A stretch of DNA of 12,038 nt from Bacteroidota bacterium (GTDB lineage: Bacteria > Bacteroidota > Bacteroidia > Bacteroidales > WCHB1-69): contig JAEZOU010000034.1 in assembly GCA_023413895.1 (NCBI GenBank), positions 1-12,038 of the forward strand, written 5' to 3'. The notes below the pieces were generated by a model that searched no databases, had not been told where the DNA came from, and worked only from the letters and a program-made list of their open reading frames with translations. The position numbers and the translations under genes were made by a program. Below, piece by piece: positions 1 to 4,605 of this stretch. The number at the start of each line of letters is the position of its first letter. Position 1 is the first letter of the stretch.

Positions 1-419
1 AAAAGATTTTTTTAGTATTATTTAGCGCTCTCGCTATTTTTGCAACCTCTTGCGACAATGAGATGACAATTCCTCAAGAACAACTCCCTGCAAAATCTCA
101 ACAATTTTTAAATCAATATTTTGCGGATCTTGAAATCTCCTACATATTAGAAGACTACAACTCATACTATGTCAAATTAAGTATTGGATATGAAGTTGAA
201 TTTGACAAAAAAGGAAACTGGAAAGAAGTTGATTGCAAGCAAGATGCTATCCCTGTAGGTTTTGCACCTCAATTAATTAATGACTATATAACAGCGAACT
301 TTCCTACAAATTTCATCACAAAAATCAGTCACAACTGCCATGGTTATGATGTAGAGTTGAATAACGATTTAGAGTTAAAATTTGACAAAAACGGGAATTT
401 TAAAAGAATAGACGACTAA
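1..419 (+). CDS. PepSY-like lipoprotein, 5' end cut by window edge
   Basis: The frame is open from base 3, so the ATG at 63 is internal. Codons 3-62 read as a hydrophobic signal segment (KIFLVLFSALAIF) followed by ATSC, a lipobox with the lipidated cysteine at bases 51-53. The true start should lie only a few codons upstream of the window. The mature part, about 120 residues, has two tandem units. Each ends in a similar strand pattern, GYEVEFDKKGNWKEVD and DLELKFDKNGNFKRIDD. This pattern is typical of the PepSY-like (beta-lactamase-inhibitor-like) periplasmic proteins common in Bacteroidetes. Such proteins are exported and membrane-anchored, and their substrate is generally unknown. A terminator follows directly, so it is the last gene of its transcript and is not linked to the defence genes downstream. 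The family call is by pattern memory; the lipoprotein signal is seen directly. Confidence 0.85.
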   Translation, partial: KIFLVLFSALAIFATSCDNEMTIPQEQLPAKSQQFLNQYFADLEISYILEDYNSYYVKLSIGYEVEFDKKGNWKEVDCKQDAIPVGFAPQLINDYITANFPTNFITKISHNCHGYDVELNNDLELKFDKNGNFKRIDD

Positions 420-438
420 CTTTAAAAAAAGCATACGG

Positions 439-467
439 AAGCAGCCTCACAAGGGCTGCTTTTTTTA
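439..467 (+). terminator. Rho-independent terminator after the lipoprotein gene
   Basis: An 8-bp perfect stem (AAGCAGCC at 439-446 with GGCTGCTT at 454-461) encloses a 7-nt loop, and the T run continues to 466. It starts 20 bases after the stop codon at 417-419. Confidence 0.88.
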
Positions 468-477
468 TTTTAGGGAG

Positions 478-645
478 ATTGAAAACCGACAGATAAAAAT
501 ACGCACAAACGAAAATATTAGATTCTTTATCGGTAAGTGTAAAAATAATTGGGTTACCGATAGGGAATCCGCTGGTGTTGAAGATAACACTCATATTGTC
601 ATTGCAAAAGGATGTCCAGCTAGAAATAGATTATTTGGCAAATAA
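478..645 (+). other. Possible 3' remnant of a gene (no start codon)
   Basis: From 478 the frame is open for 55 codons to TAA at 643-645, but it holds no ATG, GTG or TTG. The encoded text (for example RFFIGKCKNNWVTD, then HIVIAKGCPARNRLFGK) has mixed, protein-like composition. I do not recognise it. It may be the tail of a gene truncated when the accessory region was rearranged. In AT-rich DNA an open stretch of this length can also occur by chance, so this is a weak call. Confidence 0.2.
528..562. repeat. 9-bp inverted repeat with 17-nt spacer
   Basis: TATCGGTAA at 528-536 is the exact reverse complement of TTACCGATA at 554-562. There is no T tract, so it is not a terminator. It could be a protein-binding dyad or the trace of a mobile-element end. 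Confidence 0.4.
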
Positions 646-674
646 TCATTTAATCAAATGTTTTTGTATCTTTG
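629..674 (+). promoter_or_regulatory. Promoter of the 56-residue gene, with upstream dyad
   Basis: TATCTTTG at 667-674 matches the Bacteroidetes -7 consensus TAnnTTTG exactly. No good TTTG lies 19-21 bases upstream. Instead a dyad, GATTATTT (629-636) and AAATAATC (640-647), abuts that position, followed by a smaller one, CATTT (647-651) and AAATG (656-660). The dyads could be operators or activator sites for a promoter lacking a good -33 box. Confidence 0.5.
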
Positions 675-707
675 CATTTGAAAAATCATCAAAATTTCAA
701 AGGTGAT

Positions 708-878
708 ATGACTAATGAATATTCAATAGATGGTATTACAATACCGGAATCGGTTATGGAAGCGTGGCAAGATGATTATACCGATATGAAGCGCTTCTTC
801 ATTTATGGTGAATCATTAGAATTTGATGCACTTATGCAGAAAATGAAAGAGTTGCAAGAACGAGTGAGAGTTATGTAA
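708..878 (+). CDS. Small hypothetical protein, 56 residues
   Basis: I do not recognise this protein. It is acidic in its first half and ends in a charged helix (ALMQKMKELQERVRVM). It has no signal peptide or membrane segment, so it should be cytoplasmic. A longer reading from TTG at 672 is possible but overlaps the -7 box at 667-674. The ATG at 708 is preferred, with AAAGGTG just upstream, although the spacing is short. It lies on the same strand as the RhuM-like gene 200 bases downstream, but that gene has its own promoter. Short acidic proteins of this kind in accessory regions are sometimes regulators or antitoxins; nothing in the sequence proves this. Confidence 0.5.
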   Translation: MTNEYSIDGITIPESVMEAWQDDYTDMKRFFIYGESLEFDALMQKMKELQERVRVM

Positions 879-942
879 AAAGTCAAATAACCGAAAAAGT
901 TATCGATTAAATTTTGAAAAGAGATAGAGGAGAATAGAAAAA

Positions 943-1005
943 ACAATAAGTTTCATACTTACACTACAATAACTTATTATTGTGTCAAATAAATTTATAC
1001 TTTTG
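943..1005 (+). promoter_or_regulatory. Promoter of the RhuM-like gene with repeated half-sites
   Basis: TACTTTTG at 998-1005 matches TAnnTTTG exactly. Upstream, ACAATAA occurs at 943-949 and again at 966-972, and its reverse complement TTATTGT lies at 977-983. The last two form an 18-bp dyad with a 4-base centre that covers the expected -33 position. This looks like an operator, possibly for the gene's own winged-helix-like product. Transcription would start near 1012, leaving a leader of about 70 nt. Confidence 0.5.
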
Positions 1006-1080
1006 CACACATAAAATGTAAGAATAAATTCAACAACACTTTTACCAATCATTCAGTGAAATTTCAATAGCAATGTAACT

Positions 1081-1446
1081 ATGGAACGAGCAATTATAAC
1101 AATCAGCGAAAACAGTAAAGTGAATATCCCAAGCGGTAATGTTTGGATGTCTAAAATGGAATTAGTGGAGTTGTTCGGAATAATAGCCCCGACACTCCGA
1201 GCCGCTATGAAAGCGATATACAAGAATGGAGCACTTAACCCTACAACTACTCAACGGTGTGATTTAGCGACTTCTAAAAGCTGGGCAACATTCTATAACC
1301 TTGAAGTGGTCATTGCTCTTGCATTTAGGTTGAACACATACGAAGCAAGTAGGGTTAGGAAAATAGTGTTGGAGAGTGTTTGTCAGTACAAAAAGAAGGT
1401 ATGTTATTTCTTTATTAACAATTTAGAACAAAAAAGTATGAATTGA
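1081..1446 (+). CDS. RhuM-like short protein
   Basis: The 121-residue product matches the N-terminal pattern of the RhuM virulence-protein family in order. Residues about 20-50 resemble the usual VWLSQAQMAELF...I..I...GEL segment (here VWMSKMELVELFGIIAPTLR, then AIYKNGAL). Residues about 70-95 resemble YNLDVIISVGYRV (here FYNLEVVIALAFRLNTYEASRVRK). Full RhuM proteins are, from memory, around 300 residues, so this copy is either a stand-alone N-terminal domain or a truncated gene. The last 20 residues (YKKKVCYFFINNL) do not look like the family. The helix-rich N-terminus could bind DNA, and the dyad in its promoter would suit autoregulation. Start: the first ATG after the leader, with no clear Shine-Dalgarno. 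It is transcribed separately from the defence operon at 1590. The family assignment rests on pattern memory. Confidence 0.6.
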   Translation: MERAIITISENSKVNIPSGNVWMSKMELVELFGIIAPTLRAAMKAIYKNGALNPTTTQRCDLATSKSWATFYNLEVVIALAFRLNTYEASRVRKIVLESVCQYKKKVCYFFINNLEQKSMN

Positions 1447-1527
1447 GTACAAAATTTGGCATGATGTGCCACTTTGGCTTGTTTTATTGCTTAAACTTTT
1501 AGGTGGAATGCTATATTTTATTCCTAA

Positions 1528-1562
1528 TTTGAAACCAATCCGAGAAAAAGGCTGTATATTTG
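1528..1562 (+). promoter_or_regulatory. Promoter of the three-gene defence operon
   Basis: TATATTTG at 1555-1562 is a perfect -7 box. TTTG at 1528-1531 is a possible -33 box, with a spacer of 23 bases, slightly longer than the usual 19-21. The leader to the ATG at 1590 would be about 20 nt. The imperfect inverted pair GGAAT/ATTCC at 1505-1524 lies just upstream. Confidence 0.6.
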
Positions 1563-1589
1563 TAGCGTGATATATTATATTAATAAGCA

Positions 1590-2519
1590 ATGAATACGGA
1601 TAGAGAAAATAATAGTTACGAATTGCATTATGAATTGGCAGATGAAAATTGTCATATAATGAATGCTGAAGTTGAATCAGCATCTACTGTGACTTTTTTG
1701 AAAGCTGTAAATTATATTTCTAATGCTATTGGAGTAAGATTGAATATTGAAACAACATCTTTGGATCAAGGCAGTCTTATTCGCTATTTCCGTATAGTTG
1801 TTGATGAAAAAGACGAACATGGCTGGTTGCTGTATTTAATTATGACATTAATGAGATGTTCTTTGTTTGAAAAAAACGCAGAACATTTTAATACGATATT
1901 TGACTCCCTAAGTGATGAAGAGAAGGAGCATCTAAAGTCTATTTTAAAGAAAAAACATATAACAGAAAATAAATTAAGAAGTATTCCTTCTGATTATGCT
2001 GTAATAAGACATAAAGCTAATTTTTTTAAGAAGATATCTTCAGATAAAGACATTAAATCAGTAACGATAAACTTGGGCAACAATTTTTCGTTCGACAAAA
2101 ATAAAGGCGATAAAATATTGAACCAAGATTTTAAACAATACATTACAGAATTAGCCCCAGAAGAGGTTACAATAAATGATGCAGTAGTATACATTGTAAG
2201 CCCAGTACTAATAAAAGGACAAAAGAATAAATGGAAAGGAATATTTGAAGGTGAAAGTATTACTTTTGATTTGCGTTCTAATGAATTCAAAGTAAAGTCT
2301 CAAAATGGCGATGTTGATTTTCGTTCTGGTTCAAACATTGTTTGTACATTAAAGTATAAAAAGGCAATTGACGAAGAAGGTAAAGAACATAAAACCGATT
2401 ACAGAGTGACTTTTGTTTCGAAGCATGGAGTTGATGATAATTATGAAGAAACTCTAGAGGGCAAAAAGAAAAGAATTGAAGACGAACAACCAACATTGTT
2501 TGATGATATAGATTTTTAA
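1590..2519 (+). CDS. Uncharacterised first gene of the ATPase-DUF4435 operon
   Basis: I do not recognise this 309-residue protein. Residues about 20-70 contain ENCHIMNAEVES and later DQGSLIRYFRIVVDE, which reads as an alpha/beta domain. Residues about 79-90 are hydrophobic (WLLYLIMTLMRC) but too short and mixed for a sure membrane helix. Residues about 100-150 are charged and helical. Residues about 195-280 are beta-rich (VVYIVSPVLIKG, then KWKGIFEGESITFDL, then a glycine-rich turn and a strand ending YRVTFVSK). The tail is very charged and ends in QPTLFDDIDF, where Q300-F304 fits the QxxLF pattern of sliding-clamp-binding peptides. There is no signal peptide. It lies 13 bases before the ATPase start, so all three genes are likely co-transcribed from 1555. 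It may sense the trigger, or position the complex on replicating DNA; both are inference. Confidence 0.8.
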   Translation: MNTDRENNSYELHYELADENCHIMNAEVESASTVTFLKAVNYISNAIGVRLNIETTSLDQGSLIRYFRIVVDEKDEHGWLLYLIMTLMRCSLFEKNAEHFNTIFDSLSDEEKEHLKSILKKKHITENKLRSIPSDYAVIRHKANFFKKISSDKDIKSVTINLGNNFSFDKNKGDKILNQDFKQYITELAPEEVTINDAVVYIVSPVLIKGQKNKWKGIFEGESITFDLRSNEFKVKSQNGDVDFRSGSNIVCTLKYKKAIDEEGKEHKTDYRVTFVSKHGVDDNYEETLEGKKKRIEDEQPTLFDDIDF

Positions 2520-2532
2520 TATCTGACTAATT

Positions 2533-3531
2533 ATGAAAATTAAAAATATTAACATAAAAGGTTTGCATAAAGAATGGAATCTAAATTGTACCTTTGATGC
2601 AAAGGTAAATATCCTTTCTGGTATAAATGGTGCTTTTAAATCAACTTTATTGCGTTTAATTAGAGATTTATTGTTATCTCGTTTGGTAGATAAAGGAAAT
2701 GATGATAAAAGAAAGAATGACCCAATTGATGGAGCTGATATCGATTTTTTATCCAATATCCGCTTATTTTACAAGCATTTCGAGGACAGTTTGTTAAGTC
2801 TGAAGAAGGTAAAGGATGATGAATTATTAGAAGATTTAGCATCTCAAGTACAATCTGACCTAAAGAATGTAGATGATAAATCTCTTTCAGAACGTATCTT
2901 AAAAGCAGATATTATGGCTTTCAAGATGGATGGCAAAAAAATGCCCCGTAAAGTTTTCAGCGAGAAATGTAAGGTAGATTTCATATCAACGTTTGACATG
3001 CCTCAACCTGAAGCTGGACCATCTTATTTGGACTTACTTCTTATAAATTTAGAGAGAGATTACGCTTATTATTTATCAGATTTAGCTAAGAGCGTAACAC
3101 AAATTATTGTTAAAGAAGGGAATATAGAGATTGATAGATTAGAAGAAATCTATAGGCAGAATAATTTGTTTCTTAAAATAATGAATGAGGCATTCTCTAT
3201 AACAGAAAAAATTATAGATACTAGCCAAAGTAAGTTGAGTTTTAAAATTGATGATAGAACTTTAGATAGCAAATCTCTATCAAGTGGAGAAAAGCAACTG
3301 TTAATTATTATGTTAACAGTTCTTCTAGAGAAAAACGAGGAATATATATTGTTGATGGATGAGCCTGAGATTTCTATGCATTTTGAATGGCAAAGAAAGC
3401 TTATTAGTAATATTATCTCACTTAATCCAAATTGTCAAATAATATTAACTTCCCATTCACCTGCCATAATAATGGATGGTTGGGAACAATTTGTATTAAG
3501 TATGGATGATATTAGAACTAAAATCAAATAA
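2533..3531 (+). CDS. ABC-class AAA ATPase, AriA-like
   Basis: All the landmarks of an SMC/OLD-like ABC ATPase are present in 332 residues: the P-loop GINGAFKST at 30-38, the ABC signature LSSGEKQLL at 249-257, Walker B YILLMDEPEI at 271-280 with catalytic E277, and the H-loop LTSHSP at 305-310. The lid between P-loop and signature is helical and charged (about 55-240), with no long coiled coil. The P-loop is odd: the third glycine of GxxGxGKS is Phe35 (codon TTT at 2635-2637). The neighbour starts 2 bases downstream and is DUF4435-like, the same pairing as AriA/AriB of PARIS, where the ATPase assembles and holds the TOPRIM effector until a phage anti-restriction protein triggers release. From memory AriA is larger than this protein, so it is a divergent or compact relative. 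The ATPase call is firm; the PARIS link is inference. Confidence 0.88.
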   Translation: MKIKNINIKGLHKEWNLNCTFDAKVNILSGINGAFKSTLLRLIRDLLLSRLVDKGNDDKRKNDPIDGADIDFLSNIRLFYKHFEDSLLSLKKVKDDELLEDLASQVQSDLKNVDDKSLSERILKADIMAFKMDGKKMPRKVFSEKCKVDFISTFDMPQPEAGPSYLDLLLINLERDYAYYLSDLAKSVTQIIVKEGNIEIDRLEEIYRQNNLFLKIMNEAFSITEKIIDTSQSKLSFKIDDRTLDSKSLSSGEKQLLIIMLTVLLEKNEEYILLMDEPEISMHFEWQRKLISNIISLNPNCQIILTSHSPAIIMDGWEQFVLSMDDIRTKIK

Positions 3532-3533
3532 AC

Positions 3534-4541
3534 ATGGCTGATTTAAAAGACTATTTGAATAGTGAATATATCCAGCGATTAAACTCATTTACAAAAGATA
3601 ATCGTATCCTTGTTCAAGCATATGTAGAAGGGGATGATGATGTTGAATTTTGGACTCACGCATTAAATCAATTTGGGAATAAGACAAAGTTCCAGTTTGC
3701 TATTTCGACCAATAAAAGAGCTGTTTTTTGGGGAAAAGGTACCAATGGGAAGGACAATGGGAAGGAAGCACTTTTAAGGATGGAGAACTTAGGCTCAAAT
3801 AAGATTATCTGTGTTGATGCTGATTTAGACTTAATTATAGATAATTATTCAGCACACACTCAGAAAATTAGACAAAACAATTATGTAATAAACACGACAT
3901 ATTATTCAATTGAAAACATTCTGTCAAGCAGTGATTTCTATACATCTTTAGCACAATTACTAAAAATAGAGGAACCAATTTTAACATATCAAGAGTTGTT
4001 GAAATGGGTTTCATTGACATGTATTGATATATTCTTCTTATTATTAAGTTATTCGAAAGAAAGTAGTGCAAATAGAGCATTTTGGTTTAAAGATTTTGCA
4101 TCTTGTTTAAATGAAATTCCGCTTAAAGACTTAGGGGATTTTTCTAAATCTCAGTCATATAAAAATAAATGGAGCAATAAATATAAGTCGCTATTAAATG
4201 CAAAACAAGCGGAAATTTCAATAATTCATAAAGACTTGAATAATGCAGGGTATACAGACGAACAATTCTATGCGTTAATGCGAGGTCATGATTTATATGA
4301 TTGCATAATAAAACCTTGGATTAAGAATAAAATTAACCAAGCTATCAATGGGAAAATAGAGGCTTTTAAAAGTACCCACCAGGGTGTCGAAATACAAGAA
4401 TATAGAGATCGTTTATTTAAAGAATTAGGAACACACAAGGGGGTTAAAGAAGCCATTGACTTTCATTTTTATAACAACAAACCAGTCCCATTAGTGCTTC
4501 CAAACCAAACCTCAACTAAAATCTCATCATTATTCTCATAA
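3534..4541 (+). CDS. DUF4435/TOPRIM-like effector, AriB-like
   Basis: The 335-residue protein opens with AYVEGDDDVEFW at 29-40, the usual TOPRIM-like first motif with acidic E32 and D34-D36. The second acidic strand is IICVDADLDL at 91-100, supplying D95, D97 and D99. A conserved-looking YYSIENIL follows at 123-130, and MRGHDLYDCI at 249-258 matches the RGHDL-type motif of DUF4435 proteins. TOPRIM acidic residues bind metal for nucleic-acid cleavage. In PARIS, AriB is the toxic effector and cleaves host tRNA. All expected acidic residues are visible, so the enzyme looks intact. No export signal or membrane segment is seen. Its start is 2 bases after the ATPase stop, implying translational coupling. 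Its last three codons enter the long inverted repeat at 4531-4584. The DUF4435 family is fairly sure; the target is not known. Confidence 0.82.
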   Translation: MADLKDYLNSEYIQRLNSFTKDNRILVQAYVEGDDDVEFWTHALNQFGNKTKFQFAISTNKRAVFWGKGTNGKDNGKEALLRMENLGSNKIICVDADLDLIIDNYSAHTQKIRQNNYVINTTYYSIENILSSSDFYTSLAQLLKIEEPILTYQELLKWVSLTCIDIFFLLLSYSKESSANRAFWFKDFASCLNEIPLKDLGDFSKSQSYKNKWSNKYKSLLNAKQAEISIIHKDLNNAGYTDEQFYALMRGHDLYDCIIKPWIKNKINQAINGKIEAFKSTHQGVEIQEYRDRLFKELGTHKGVKEAIDFHFYNNKPVPLVLPNQTSTKISSLFS

Positions 4542-4584
4542 ATACAAATGATTTCTGAAGAGGTCATTTGTATTTATGAGAATA
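4531..4584. terminator. Long bidirectional hairpin between convergent operons
   Basis: Bases 4531-4551 and 4564-4584 are perfect inverted repeats of 21 bp. As plus-strand RNA the stem can grow by two G-U pairs, A-U and C-G to a TGAA tetraloop (4556-4559). It overlaps the stop codon of the DUF4435-like gene and ends 21 bases before the methyltransferase stop at 4606-4608. Neither side has a strong T tract, so it may terminate both operons weakly or protect the 3' ends of both transcripts. Confidence 0.7.
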
Positions 4585-4605
4585 TTTGGGTCAGCCCCAT
4601 TGTAT

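Noticed and set aside
400..594. Minus-strand open frame of 64 codons
   Set aside because: It runs across the lipoprotein terminator and overlaps the lipoprotein stop; no family pattern and no promoter.
672..707. TTG start at 672 for the small gene
   Set aside because: It falls inside the -7 promoter box at 667-674, so it would not be in the transcript.
1457..1500. GGCA/TGCC hairpin after the RhuM-like gene as a terminator
   Set aside because: The stem is only 4 bp and no T tract follows directly.
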